Assembly (NCBI GenBank): GCA_963811775.1
Contig: CAWESO010000006.1
Coordinates: 114,699 to 178,698, forward strand
From: Chersky-840 sp963811775
GTDB taxonomy: Bacteria; Actinomycetota; Acidimicrobiia; Acidimicrobiales; UBA8190
Reading direction: 5' to 3'
Length of the DNA stretch: 64,000 bases
Part shown: positions 1-8,944 of the stretch, piece after piece
Layout: the number at the start of each line of letters is the position of its first letter
Position numbering within the stretch: the stretch's first letter is position 1
Program-made: the position numbers and the translations under genes
Notes under the pieces: generated by a model
What the model saw: the letters and a program-made list of their open reading frames with translations, nothing else
The model's database searches: none
What the model was told of the DNA's origin: nothing

Positions 1-155
1 AGATCGTCGCCGGCGGGCACCGTCAGACCGAGGTGGCCGAGCGCGCCCGTCAAGGCGGACGTGCCGCTGCGGTGCATTCCCACCACGAGGACCCACGGCC
101 CCGGAGGCAGTCCTCGTTCGACGGTATTGGCCAACGCCGCGTCGCCGCCTCTCAA
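1..155 (-). CDS. Sulfotransferase family protein, N-terminal part (runs off the window)
   Basis: The minus strand encodes VVGMHRSGTSAL about 24 residues after a possible TTG start at 155. This is the 5'-phosphosulfate-binding (PAPS) loop typical of bacterial sulfotransferases and is nearly identical to the loops of the sulfotransferases at 26685 and 27673. The enzyme would move a sulfuryl group from PAPS to a glycan or similar acceptor. Only about 50 residues lie in the window. The start is uncertain because the frame stays open upstream past 215, where another TTG is available. It is divergent from the gene at 227. Confidence 0.7.
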   Translation of the reverse strand, partial: MRGGDAALANTVERGLPPGPWVLVVGMHRSGTSALTGALGHLGLTVPAGDD

Positions 156-226
156 GAAGATCGCTCCTCGACGCCGTCTTCGTCGTCCCGATGGTTCCGC
201 GCCGAAGGCGCCCAAGCTATAGGACG

Positions 227-1865
227 ATGATGCAGAGGACGGGCAGTAGCCTCAGCGACGTGCCAGAGCAGCGCCAGGGGCGAGTCGAGGCCGCCACGCC
301 CGACACGTCCCTGGCCGATGCGATCCCGGTGACGGCGAGGACCGTCCTGCAGTGCGGAGCCGGCACCGGGTGGATCGCCAGCCGCTTGAAGCAGCGTCAG
401 CCCGCGCCGGTCGTATACGGCACGGACTTCCCCGACGTCTCGACGGGCCCCGCCACGCGTGGCCCGGCCCGGGCCGCTCCTGGGTTCGACGACCTCGACG
501 GCTATCACGAGACCGACCTCGAGTGCGCCCTCCCCCCGCTCGCGCCGGGCTCGGTGGACTGCATCGTGTACGCAGACGTCCTTCCCCGCTTCGTCGACCC
601 CTTGGCCGCGCTCCTGCGCCAGCGCGGGCTGTTGTCGGAGACGGGGTCGGTGGTGTGCTCGGTCCCCAACCTGCAGCATCACGGGCTCGTGGCGGGGATC
701 CTGCGTGGTCTGTTCCCCTACATCCCCGGCACCCTCCTCGATCCGTCCTACGTCCGGCTCTTCACCTCGGCGAGCGTCATGCAGGTGCTCCTCGACGCCG
801 GCTACGCGCCGAACACCGTCGGTCGCGTCGAAGACGACGGGGCCGCGGCCGTCGTGGTGGCCGGCGCGCCGCTGTTCGAACTGCTGGGCGTGGGGGCCGC
901 CGACGCCGAACGTGATCTGCGCACGTCGCGTCTCATCGTGCGGGGCTCGGCACTGCCCCCGGCGAATGCGTCCGACGAGGTGCCGCTGACGTTCGTGGCC
1001 TGTGTCAACGACGACGCCCAGCTCGATGCGAACCTGCGCCGCTCGCCGTGCCTGGAGGCCGGGGGACCCCACGAGCTGCTCACCTTCCGCGACTGTGCCA
1101 GCGCGGCGGAAGGGCTGAATGCCGGGATCGAGCGGGCCCGCAACGAATTCGTCGTCCTCGTGCACCAAGACGTGTACCTACCCGCCGGCTGGCCGGCTCG
1201 CATGGTGACCCAGTGGCGACTGGCCGAGCGCGCTCGGCGGCCCCATCGGGATCGCCGGAGTGTTCGGGGTGCTCGACCGGAAGGTCCCCTTCGACGCCAT
1301 CGGGCACGTCGTGCACAGGGACCGCCTCCTCGCCCACCGCAGCCTGCCCTCGGACGTGGACGGTCTCGACGAACTGCTCATGGTGGTGCCGAGAGACACA
1401 CCGTTGCGGGTCGACGCTGCGCTGGGGTGGCATCTCTACGGCACCGACCTCGCCTTGCAGGCACAGCAGCGGACGCTGCGGGTGGTGGTCCTCGACGCGC
1501 TGTGCCACCACAACTCGCTCACCGGCCGGGTGCCGTGGAAGTACCGGGAGAGCGAACGCGTGCTGGCCGAGAAGTGGGCCGATCTCCTCCCGATCCACAC
1601 AAACCTGTCGTCCATCGGGGCCTGGCTGACCGACGCGGATGCACCGGTTGGACCGGCAGTCCCCGACGGGCCCGTCGACGAGGACGCGGGGGTGACGCCG
1701 GCGGCGGTCGCCGAGCTCGTCACGCGCCTGCGTCACGAGCAGGGCGCGCTGAACTACGAGCTGGAGCAGGCCCGTCTGCAGGTGGCGTCGATGCAGCAGA
1801 GCCCGTTCTGGCGGGCCCGCCAGGCGTACGTGGCGGTCCGGGACCGGCTGGCGCGGGGCCGCTGA
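227..1865 (+). CDS. Methyltransferase-glycosyltransferase fusion, interrupted by a frameshift
   Basis: The first part (about residues 35-210) is a class I SAM methyltransferase: LQCGAGTGWIA is the SAM-binding glycine loop and SVDCIVYADVLPRFVDP fits motif II/III. From about residue 240 a GT-A-like domain follows (LTFVACVNDD, then GIERARNEFVVLVHQDVYLP). The reading frame is lost between 1226 and 1236; GGPIGIAGVFGVLD continues in another frame to the stop at 1865, consistent with one extra base. The end (ALNYELEQARLQVASMQQSPFWRAR) is a short coiled coil common at the C terminus of such enzymes. ATG codons at 227 and 230 follow TATAGG; the ATG at 191 is also in frame. It probably glycosylates and/or methylates a surface polysaccharide. 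Confidence 0.72.
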
Positions 1866-1952
1866 ACTGACGCGTGCCGCTGCGCCGACAGGGGCCACCG
1901 ATGCGACGCGGGCCCACTGATCCGGGGTGGCGGCCTATAAGGTGAACAGGTC

Positions 1953-2876
1953 GTGTCAACACTCTTGAGCGTGGTCATGCCGACGCACGACCGGGCCCGC
2001 GAAGTCGGGCGGGCCGCCGCCTCGGTCCTGTCCCAGGACGTCGAGAACCTCGAGCTCGTCATCGTCGACGACAGTTCCTCCGACGACACCCCGGCCGTCC
2101 TCGACCGCCTGACGGCCCAGGACAGCCGCGTCCGTGTCGTGCACACCGACGAGACCGTGGGACCGTGTGTGGCCCGCAATCGCGGCCTGGCGGTGGCGAG
2201 CGGCGAGCTCGTGGCGTTCTGCGACGACGACGACGCCTGGTTCCCCGGCGTCGGGGGCGTGATCATGGGCTTCCTCGACCAACACCCCGACGTGGTGGCG
2301 GCCTCGTCGTGGCACGTCGTCCTCCACCCCGGCAGCGGCGGAGCAGCGGTGTTCCGCGGCCCGCTCGAGTACGGGCGCGACCAGTTGTTGTGGCAGAACT
2401 TCGTGGCGCTGCCCTTCGCCGTGTTGCGCCGGGGCGCCCTGCGCTTCGACGTCAGCTTCGACCCCGACCTGCCCACGGGCGAGGACTGGGACCTGTGGCT
2501 GCGCTGCGCGGAGGACGGGGCGGTGCGCACCGTGCCGCACGTGGGGTATCTCTACACCCAGCACGGTGGGAGCCGGGTGACGCGCACCGCCGACGGTCAG
2601 GTGATCGGCAGGCGCAACTTCCTGGCCAAGCACGGGGCGGAGATGTCAGGCGCGTGCCGCCTCTTCCACGAGACGGTGCTCGCCGGCTACGAGCACGGGC
2701 GCGGCGCCATGGTGCGCGGCCTCGTCCCCGCGCCGGGGCGTTCCGTGCGCGACAGCGTCACCGTCGGTGCGCTGCTCGCATCGAGCTTCGCCGCCGTCCG
2801 AGCCGGGCGCCGCCGCCGGGACCCGGGGCTCCAGTCGCGCGTCATGGCGTCGATGTTGGCGCGTCGCTCGACGTAG
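1953..2876 (+). CDS. Family 2 glycosyltransferase
   Basis: A GT-A fold enzyme of 307 residues. LSVVMPTHDRA opens the nucleotide-sugar-binding domain, LELVIVDDSSSDDT carries the first acidic pair, and ELVAFCDDDDAW is the metal-binding DxD region. DLPTGEDWDLWLR in the second half is typical for the catalytic base region of this family. No membrane segment is evident, so it probably acts at the inner face of the membrane on a lipid-linked glycan. The GTG start at 1953 lies 10 bases after an AAGG sequence. Donor and acceptor cannot be told from sequence. Confidence 0.88.
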   Translation: MSTLLSVVMPTHDRAREVGRAAASVLSQDVENLELVIVDDSSSDDTPAVLDRLTAQDSRVRVVHTDETVGPCVARNRGLAVASGELVAFCDDDDAWFPGVGGVIMGFLDQHPDVVAASSWHVVLHPGSGGAAVFRGPLEYGRDQLLWQNFVALPFAVLRRGALRFDVSFDPDLPTGEDWDLWLRCAEDGAVRTVPHVGYLYTQHGGSRVTRTADGQVIGRRNFLAKHGAEMSGACRLFHETVLAGYEHGRGAMVRGLVPAPGRSVRDSVTVGALLASSFAAVRAGRRRRDPGLQSRVMASMLARRST

Positions 2877-2933
2877 ACTTCGGGCTGGTACGGGGCGATG
2901 CCTGGCTCCGCGGATCGTGGGAGAGGGGCGACG

Positions 2934-3610
2934 ATGCGTGGCAGCGGAGACGCCCCGGCCAGCGGGTCCGACGCCGTGCCGTTCTCGGTGCGGGCCGGGG
3001 ACGCTGCCGACGCGTCCGCCGTGGCCGTGCTGCACGCCCAGCTGATCGCCGAGGGCTTCTTGTCGAGCCTCGGCCCGCGCTTTCTGACGCGCCTGTACCG
3101 CCGCATCACGCGATCGGAGGGCTCGTTCCTGTTGGTGGCCGAGGCCGAGGGCTCCCCCATCGGGTTCATCGCGGGGTCGGTGGCGGTGCGTCGGCTGTAC
3201 CGGGCCTTCCTGCGGCGCGACGGCCTGGCCGCGTCGCTCGGCGCGCCGCTTCGTCTCGTGACGGCGGTGCCGCGCGTCCTCGAGACCCTGCGCCACGGAC
3301 GGGGTGGTCCCACCGCCGAGGGTGGCGAGCTGTTGGCGGTGGCCGTCGACCCCCGGTGGAGAGCCCGGCACGTGGGCCGAGCACTGGTCGAGGCGTTCCT
3401 CGCCGAGCTCGACCGTCGCGCCGTCACCTCGGCGCACGTGGTGGTGGGGGCCGACAACGCGCCCGCCATCGCCTTGTACCGCCGGGCCGGCTTCAGCCCG
3501 GCGCAGACCTTCGAGATGCACCGGGGCACCGAATCGGTCCTCATGCGCTGCGCCGTGGGGCGCGCCCCCACCCCCGGCGGGGCCGAGCCGCGCCCCGGCG
3601 CGACCGGTGA
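2934..3610 (+). CDS. GNAT N-acetyltransferase, probable frameshift near the end
   Basis: ATG 2934 is preceded by GGAGAGGGG at 2920-2928. The product is a GNAT enzyme: LLAVAVDPRWRARHVGRALV is the acetyl-CoA-binding motif A, and VGADNAPAIALYRRAGF is motif B. The domain ends near 3550 with ESVLMRC. The same frame then stays open for 800 bases through the next gene, giving an implausible Arg-rich tail. A change of frame in the G/C runs around 3553-3600 would bring the TGA at 3608-3610, which overlaps the GTG start of the next gene (GTGA). With the DegT aminotransferase at 4569 it resembles WecD/WecE or PseH/PseC pairs that make N-acylated 4-amino sugars. A GNAT-MraY fusion is a less likely alternative. 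Confidence 0.75.
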
Positions 3611-4572
3611 CGCGCCTGATCGGGATCGCCGTCGCCGCGGTGGCCGCCGGTGTGGTGCTCACGCCGGTGGCGATGATGGTGGCGACACGCACGGGGGTCG
3701 TCGACCGGCCCGGGCCCCTCAAACCCCAGGCGTCGCCCGTCCCGTACCTGGGCGGGGTGGCCGTCTTCGCCGCCGCGCTCGTGGGGGCGGCGCTCGGCCA
3801 TCCGGCGGTGATCGGGCCCCTGGCCGGCGCGGTGGTCCTCGGTGTCCTCGACGACCGCTTCGACGTGCCCGCCGTGGCCCGACTGGCCGGGCAGGTGGCG
3901 GTGGGAGCGGGGATCGCCGCGGTCGTGCCCACGCGACTGGGTGCGGCGGGGGGAGGCGTGCTCGTGGTGCTCGTGACCGTCGTGCTCATGAACGGCGTGA
4001 ACTTCCTCGACGGGCTCGATGCGTTGGCCGCCGGGGTCGTCGCCGTGGCCTGCGTGGCCTTCGCCGTCGTGCTCCACGGCGGTGGTCGGGATCTCGCCGT
4101 GGCCCTGGCCGGCGCCCTGGCCGGATTCCTCGTCTACAACCGCCCGCCGGCTCGCGTCTACCTCGGCGACGCCGGTTCGTATCTCCTCGGCGCCGCGCTG
4201 TGCGTCCTGCTGGCGTCGGCCTGGACCTCGGGGACGCGGCCTGCGCTCGGCGTGGCCAGCCTCGTGATCGTCGCCGTCCCCGTGGGCGAGGTGGCCTTCG
4301 CCATCGTGCGGCGGGCCCGGGCCCGGCGGTCCATCACGAGCGGTGACCGGCGCCACCCCTACGATCTCGTCGTGGCGCGTGGCTGGGCGCGGGGCGCGGC
4401 CGCCCTGGCGTACGTCGGAGGCGAGGCCGTGCTGGCCGGGGCGGCGGTGGGCGCGTCGCGCGCCACGGGCCTGGCCGCGCCGTTGTCCGCCGTGGCCGCC
4501 TCCGCCGTCGTGGTCGTGGGCGTGGCCGGGGTGTGCGGGGCGCTGTCGCCGGGCCCCGAGGAACCGGCATGA
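3607..4572 (+). CDS. Polyprenyl-phosphate sugar-1-phosphate transferase (MraY/WecA family)
   Basis: An integral membrane protein of 321 residues with family motifs in order: DRPGPLKPQASPVPYLGG (residues 33-50), LDDRFDV (81-87, catalytic Asp pair), NFLDGLDAL (132-140) and VYLGDAGSYLLG (184-195). Members transfer a sugar-1-phosphate from a UDP-sugar to undecaprenyl phosphate, the first membrane step of glycan assembly. The GTG start overlaps the preceding stop by GTGA, and its own stop overlaps the next start by ATGA. It is probably the initiating enzyme for one glycan made in this island. WecA-like rather than MraY is favoured by the context, since no murein genes are nearby. Confidence 0.88.
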   Translation: MTRLIGIAVAAVAAGVVLTPVAMMVATRTGVVDRPGPLKPQASPVPYLGGVAVFAAALVGAALGHPAVIGPLAGAVVLGVLDDRFDVPAVARLAGQVAVGAGIAAVVPTRLGAAGGGVLVVLVTVVLMNGVNFLDGLDALAAGVVAVACVAFAVVLHGGGRDLAVALAGALAGFLVYNRPPARVYLGDAGSYLLGAALCVLLASAWTSGTRPALGVASLVIVAVPVGEVAFAIVRRARARRSITSGDRRHPYDLVVARGWARGAAALAYVGGEAVLAGAAVGASRATGLAAPLSAVAASAVVVVGVAGVCGALSPGPEEPA

Positions 4573-5699
4573 GCCGCGTCTACCTGTCACCTCCAGACGT
4601 CGGTGACGAGGAGCGGCGCATGATCCTCGAGGCGCTCGACTCGGGATGGATCGCGCCGCTCGGTCCGCACGTGGACCTGTTCGAGGAGGAGATGGCGCGC
4701 CGCGTCGGCGTCCCTCACGCCGTGGCGCTGTCGAGTGGCACGGCCGCTCTGCATCTGGCGCTGCTCCTGGTCGGTGTGCGCGCCGGGGACGACGTCCTCG
4801 TGCCCACGTTCACCTTCGTGGCCACGGCCAACGCGGCCACCTACATCGGCGCCCGTCCCGTCCTCGTCGACTGCGACGCGCACACGTGGCAGATCGACCC
4901 CGACCTGGTCGCCCAGGAGCTCGAGGACCGGGCCCGGCGCGGGGCGCTGCCCCGGGCGGTGGTGGCCGTCGACCTCTACGGGCAGACGGCGGACTACGGG
5001 CGGCTCGTGCCCCTGTGCGAGCAGTACGGGGTGGCGCTGGTGGAGGACGCGGCCGAAGCCCTGGGCGCCACGCACCGGGGGGCGGCGGCCGGTTCCTTCG
5101 GCGACGCCGGCGTGTTCTCGTTCAACGGGAACAAGATCATCACCACGAGCGGTGGGGGGATGCTCGTGTCGCGCCACGAGGAGCTCGTGGACCGGGCCCG
5201 GCACCTCGCCACCCAGGCCCGTGAGCCCGAGGCCCATTACGAGCACATCGACCTCGGGTTCAACTACCGCCTGAGCAACCTGCTCGCCGCCCTGGGCGTG
5301 GCACAGCTCCGGGGCCTCGACCGCCACATGGCGCGTCGCCACGAGATCAACGCCGCCTATCGCGCCGCCCTGGGCGCGGTCCCGGGCATCACGTTCATGC
5401 CTCGGGCCGGCTACGGGGAGCCCAACGACTGGTTGACCTGCATCCTGGTCGAGCGCGACGCCTTCGGCGCCTCCCCCGAGGACATCCGGGTGGCGCTCGA
5501 GTCCGAGGACATCGAGGCCCGCCCCACCTGGAAGCCCTTGCACCTCCAGCCGCTGTTCGCCGGCACCCCCGTGGTGGGGGGCGCGGTGGCGGCCGGGGTG
5601 TTCGAGCGGGGCCTGTGCCTGCCGAGCGGCTCCACGCTGTCGGGCGCGGACCTGGGGCGCGTCGTCGGGGTCATCGAGCAGCTCGCGCCCCGCGCCTAG
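4569..5699 (+). CDS. DegT/DnrJ/EryC1/StrS sugar aminotransferase
   Basis: A PLP-dependent enzyme of 376 residues. ALSSGTAALHLAL holds the phosphate, VEDAAEALGA carries the PLP-ring Asp, and FSFNGNKIITTSGGGM places the Schiff-base lysine at residue 189. Family members aminate 3- or 4-keto nucleotide sugars. The ATG at 4569 overlaps the upstream stop (ATGA); a longer in-frame start at 4533 would lie inside the upstream gene. Its partners are the GNAT gene at 2934 and probably the CapD-type dehydratase at 43995, together giving a UDP-acetamido-deoxy-hexose. Confidence 0.92.
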   Translation: MSRVYLSPPDVGDEERRMILEALDSGWIAPLGPHVDLFEEEMARRVGVPHAVALSSGTAALHLALLLVGVRAGDDVLVPTFTFVATANAATYIGARPVLVDCDAHTWQIDPDLVAQELEDRARRGALPRAVVAVDLYGQTADYGRLVPLCEQYGVALVEDAAEALGATHRGAAAGSFGDAGVFSFNGNKIITTSGGGMLVSRHEELVDRARHLATQAREPEAHYEHIDLGFNYRLSNLLAALGVAQLRGLDRHMARRHEINAAYRAALGAVPGITFMPRAGYGEPNDWLTCILVERDAFGASPEDIRVALESEDIEARPTWKPLHLQPLFAGTPVVGGAVAAGVFERGLCLPSGSTLSGADLGRVVGVIEQLAPRA

Positions 5700-5708
5700 G
5701 CTCCCGGG

Positions 5709-8063
5709 GTGCGCGAGCGGGGGGTAGCCCGCCACGGCGTGGCGACGGGCGCCGCGCTCGAGGCCGGGAGCGAGATGCGAGCCGACTCCGGTCGGGCGTG
5801 GGTGGGCGACGTCGTCGGCGTGCTGTGGACGGTCGGGGCGGCGGTGCTCGTCCTGGTGCCGCTGCTGCGGCCGGGGGTGTCCCTCGGCCCCTTCGACCTG
5901 TTGTCGCGCTTCGGGCTGACCCGCCAGCCCGGGGTGGCCGTCCACAACGCCGTCCAGGCCGACCAGATCCAGCAGTTCGTGCCGTGGACGAACCTGGCGT
6001 GGCAGCAGGTCCACGGCGGCCACCTGCCGTTGTGGGACCCCGACAACGTGCTCGGGACCCCGTTGGCGTTCAACTGGCAATCGGGCGTGTTCAGCATCCC
6101 CGCCCTGGTGGGATACCTGTTCCCGGTTCACTTCGCGTACACGGCCATGGTGCTCACGAAGCTCGTCATCGCCGGGACCGGCGCCTACGTGCTGTGCCGC
6201 GTGCTCCGGCTCGGCCCCCTGGCGGCCGCCTTCGGGGGGACGGCGTTCGAGCTGTCGGGCCCCATGATCGTCCACGCCGGGTGGCCCCACACCTCGGTGA
6301 CGTGTTGGGCCGGGTGGATGTTCGCGGCCATCGTCGGGCTCCTGCGCGGGGGGCGGCGGATGCCCAACATGGTGATGCTCGCCCTGGCCGTCGGTTTCGC
6401 CGTGTACGGGGGCCACCCCGAGAGCCTGATCGCCATGGGTCTGGCCGCGGTCGTGTTCGTGGTGGCCTTCCTCGTGGTGCGCGGCCGCCGCGAGGGAGGA
6501 GCGGTCCTCGGGCCCGTGCGTGACCTCGTGGTCGGCGCGCTGTGCGGCTTCGGCCTCGGTGCGCCGCTTCTCTTCCCCGGCGTCCAGCTCGCACTGTCCT
6601 CGGTGCGGCGCAACGGCACCGGGACCCCGGCCTTCCCGCTGTCGCACCTGCCCAACCTGGTGCTCGTGGGCCTCCAGGGCAACGACTTCACCACGGCGGC
6701 CTACGTCGGGGTCATCGTCCTCGCCCTCGCCGTCGTCGGGGCCCGGGTGTCGTGGAAACGACCCGAGGTGCCCGCCCTCGTGGCGGTCACGGTCGTGAGC
6801 GCTCTGCTCACCTTCTTCTCCCCCGCCAACTCGCTCCTGCACCTCGTGCCGGGGGGCCGCACGGTGACGTGGAGCCGGTCGGTCATGCTCATGGCGCTGG
6901 CGCTGGCCATCCTGGGGGCGTACGGGGTCGAGGCGTTGGTGCGCAGCGCCCGCGACACCGTGGCGCTGCGGTGGGCGGCGGGATCCTTCGGCGTGCTCGC
7001 CGTGGCGGTGCTCGGCCTGGCCGCGGCCTCGGCACTCGGCTCGGCCCCGGCGGTGGCCCGCCACCGCTCGAGCCTCGTGTGGCCCGCCGTCCAGGCCGTG
7101 GCCGGACTGGCGCTGGCCGGGTGGTGGTTGTGGTCGCGTCGCGCCGGCGGCCACTCTCCGGGTCACGGTCGGCGCGGGACGCGCTGGGGCTGTGCGGTGC
7201 TCCTCGCCCTCGAGACCGGCTTCCTCCTCGCCGCGGGCATCCCCTTCTGGCCGGTGAGCTCCACCTACTTCCCCACCACCCCGACCATCACGGCGCTCGA
7301 GAACACGGTGGGGCCGTCACTGGTCGGCTACGGCTCGTGCCGCACGCTGCGGTACCTGACGCCGTCGAAGAACGAGGTGGGGATCAGGCCGAACGCCAAC
7401 ATCGGCTACGGCCTGCACGAGATGGTCGTCTACGACCCCATCATCCCCTCCGCCTACTTCCGGGCGTGGCTGGCCGCCGGCGGCCAGGAATCGCCCCCCT
7501 CGCTCATCCAACTGGGCATGTTCTGCGCGCAGATCTCCACCGCGGCGCAGGCCCGGGAGTTCGGCGTGCGCTTCGTCCTCGAGCCACCAGGGCGGGTCAA
7601 GCTCGAAGGCCAGTACATCGCGCTCGGCGTGTTCGACAGGGAGAGGCTCGTCTTCATCCCCGGCGCGGGCCCCGCCATCGCCGATCCGGTCCCCCCCGGC
7701 GGGGCGGCGCTGCCCATCGACGCCACCGGAACGCTCCTTCCCGTGACCTACCCGAGCCCGTCGTCGTGGCGCGTGGTGGTGGACGGCACCGCGCCCAGCA
7801 TCGTGCGGTTTCACCTGACCGACGTGCCGGGATGGCACGCGTCGATCGACGGTCACGCGTTGTCGCTGCAGTCGTGGGCGCAGGGGTCGATGCTCCAGGC
7901 GCGCGTCCCCGCCGGCCGGCACGTGATCGTGCTCGACTACTGGCCCACCGCCTTCAGCGCCGGGCTGGCCGTGGCCGGGGCCGTCGTCGTCGGCGGCGTG
8001 CTGGCCCTGAGCACGGGCGTGGTCCTCCGCCGACGATCGCGGCGCGGCGCGCCGGCCCCGTGA
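5709..8063 (+). CDS. YfhO-like polytopic membrane protein, paralogue 1
   Basis: 784 residues with many hydrophobic segments and a soluble C-terminal region before a last transmembrane helix. The N-terminal block (GVSLGPFDLLSRFGL, then ADQIQQFVPWTNLAW and LPLWDPDNVLG) is shared with the genes at 21506 and 48400. The C-terminal block W-H-A-S-I-D-G ... VPAGRH ... YWP is also shared. YfhO-family proteins are GT-C-type membrane enzymes; in Firmicutes, YfhO acts in glycosylation of teichoic acids. By analogy this one would use a polyprenyl-phosphate sugar at the outer face. The GTG start lies 9 bases after the aminotransferase stop. Confidence 0.8.
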   Translation: MRERGVARHGVATGAALEAGSEMRADSGRAWVGDVVGVLWTVGAAVLVLVPLLRPGVSLGPFDLLSRFGLTRQPGVAVHNAVQADQIQQFVPWTNLAWQQVHGGHLPLWDPDNVLGTPLAFNWQSGVFSIPALVGYLFPVHFAYTAMVLTKLVIAGTGAYVLCRVLRLGPLAAAFGGTAFELSGPMIVHAGWPHTSVTCWAGWMFAAIVGLLRGGRRMPNMVMLALAVGFAVYGGHPESLIAMGLAAVVFVVAFLVVRGRREGGAVLGPVRDLVVGALCGFGLGAPLLFPGVQLALSSVRRNGTGTPAFPLSHLPNLVLVGLQGNDFTTAAYVGVIVLALAVVGARVSWKRPEVPALVAVTVVSALLTFFSPANSLLHLVPGGRTVTWSRSVMLMALALAILGAYGVEALVRSARDTVALRWAAGSFGVLAVAVLGLAAASALGSAPAVARHRSSLVWPAVQAVAGLALAGWWLWSRRAGGHSPGHGRRGTRWGCAVLLALETGFLLAAGIPFWPVSSTYFPTTPTITALENTVGPSLVGYGSCRTLRYLTPSKNEVGIRPNANIGYGLHEMVVYDPIIPSAYFRAWLAAGGQESPPSLIQLGMFCAQISTAAQAREFGVRFVLEPPGRVKLEGQYIALGVFDRERLVFIPGAGPAIADPVPPGGAALPIDATGTLLPVTYPSPSSWRVVVDGTAPSIVRFHLTDVPGWHASIDGHALSLQSWAQGSMLQARVPAGRHVIVLDYWPTAFSAGLAVAGAVVVGGVLALSTGVVLRRRSRRGAPAP

Positions 8064-8935
8064 GCGCGGGCGGGGCGGGCATCGATGTCGTCGTCGTCGC
8101 CTACGGACCCGCGGAGTCCCTCGCCGACGCGCTGTCGGCGCTGCAGGGCGAGTACGCCGTCCTCGTCGTCGACAATTCGTCCTCCGAGGCGACCGCGGCC
8201 GTGGTGGGCCGGGCCGGGGCCCGGTACGTCGACGCCGGGGCCAACCTCGGGTTCGCCGCCGCGGTCAACGTGGCGTTGTCGCACCTCACCGACCCGGGGC
8301 GCGACGTGCTGTTGCTGAACCCCGACGCCCGCATCGACAGCGACGCCGTGGCGCGCCTGCACGACGAGCTGCTCGCCCACCCCGACGTCGCCTGCGTGGC
8401 GCCGGTCCAGCACGCGCCGGGCTCGGACCGGCCCAGCCGGGCCCGCTGGCCGTGGCACACGCCTGCGGGGGCGTGGGCCGAAGCCGTCGGCCTCAGTCGC
8501 CGACGCCTGCAGTCGGCGAGGTACTTCCTGGGCGGTGCCGTCCTGCTCCTGCGCCGGGCCGCGCTCGACGAGGTGGGGGGCTTCGACGAGCGCTTCTTCT
8601 TGTACAGCGAGGACGAGGACTGGCAACGCCGCGCCGTGGCGCGCGGGTGGCGGGTGCGCCTGTGCCCCGAGGTCTCGGCCGAGCACGCCGCGGGCGGGAC
8701 CGAGAGCGACGGCACGAGGCATCAGCTCCGGTTGCACAGCGCCATCGAGCGCTACGTCCGCAAGTGGTACGGACCTCTGGGCTGGACGTCGTACCGGGCC
8801 GGCACGCTCTTCGGCCTCGTCGTGCGCCTCGCCACCCAGCGCGGCCCGCGCCGTGCCGCCACGGCGCGCCTGGCCCACGTCTACCTGACCGGCCCCGACC
8901 GCGCCGCGCGCCGGGCCGGGGCGATTCCCCGCTGA
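8060..8935 (+). CDS. Family 2 glycosyltransferase, rhamnosyltransferase-like
   Basis: 291 residues starting at a GTG that overlaps the upstream TGA (GTGA). AGIDVVVVAYGPAESL, YAVLVVDNSSSE, GANLGFAAAVN and DVLLLNPDARI are the ordered motifs of the WbbL/rhamnosyltransferase branch of GT2. GGFDERFFLYSEDEDWQRR is the characteristic acceptor-side motif. It should add a sugar, possibly a deoxyhexose, to a lipid-linked intermediate in the cytoplasm. It ends 9 bases before the convergent sulfotransferase stop. Confidence 0.9.
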   Translation: MSAGGAGIDVVVVAYGPAESLADALSALQGEYAVLVVDNSSSEATAAVVGRAGARYVDAGANLGFAAAVNVALSHLTDPGRDVLLLNPDARIDSDAVARLHDELLAHPDVACVAPVQHAPGSDRPSRARWPWHTPAGAWAEAVGLSRRRLQSARYFLGGAVLLLRRAALDEVGGFDERFFLYSEDEDWQRRAVARGWRVRLCPEVSAEHAAGGTESDGTRHQLRLHSAIERYVRKWYGPLGWTSYRAGTLFGLVVRLATQRGPRRAATARLAHVYLTGPDRAARRAGAIPR

Positions 8936-8944
8936 ACCTGGTCC

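Noticed and set aside
2898..4346. Single 482-residue GNAT protein continuing through the MraY-like gene
   Set aside because: After residue about 220 the frame turns Arg/Gly-rich with no domain, while the true MraY/WecA motifs lie in another frame starting at 3607.
4587..7166. 859-codon minus-strand frame opposite the aminotransferase and YfhO-like genes
   Set aside because: Low-complexity His/Gly/Arg composition and complete overlap with conserved plus-strand genes.
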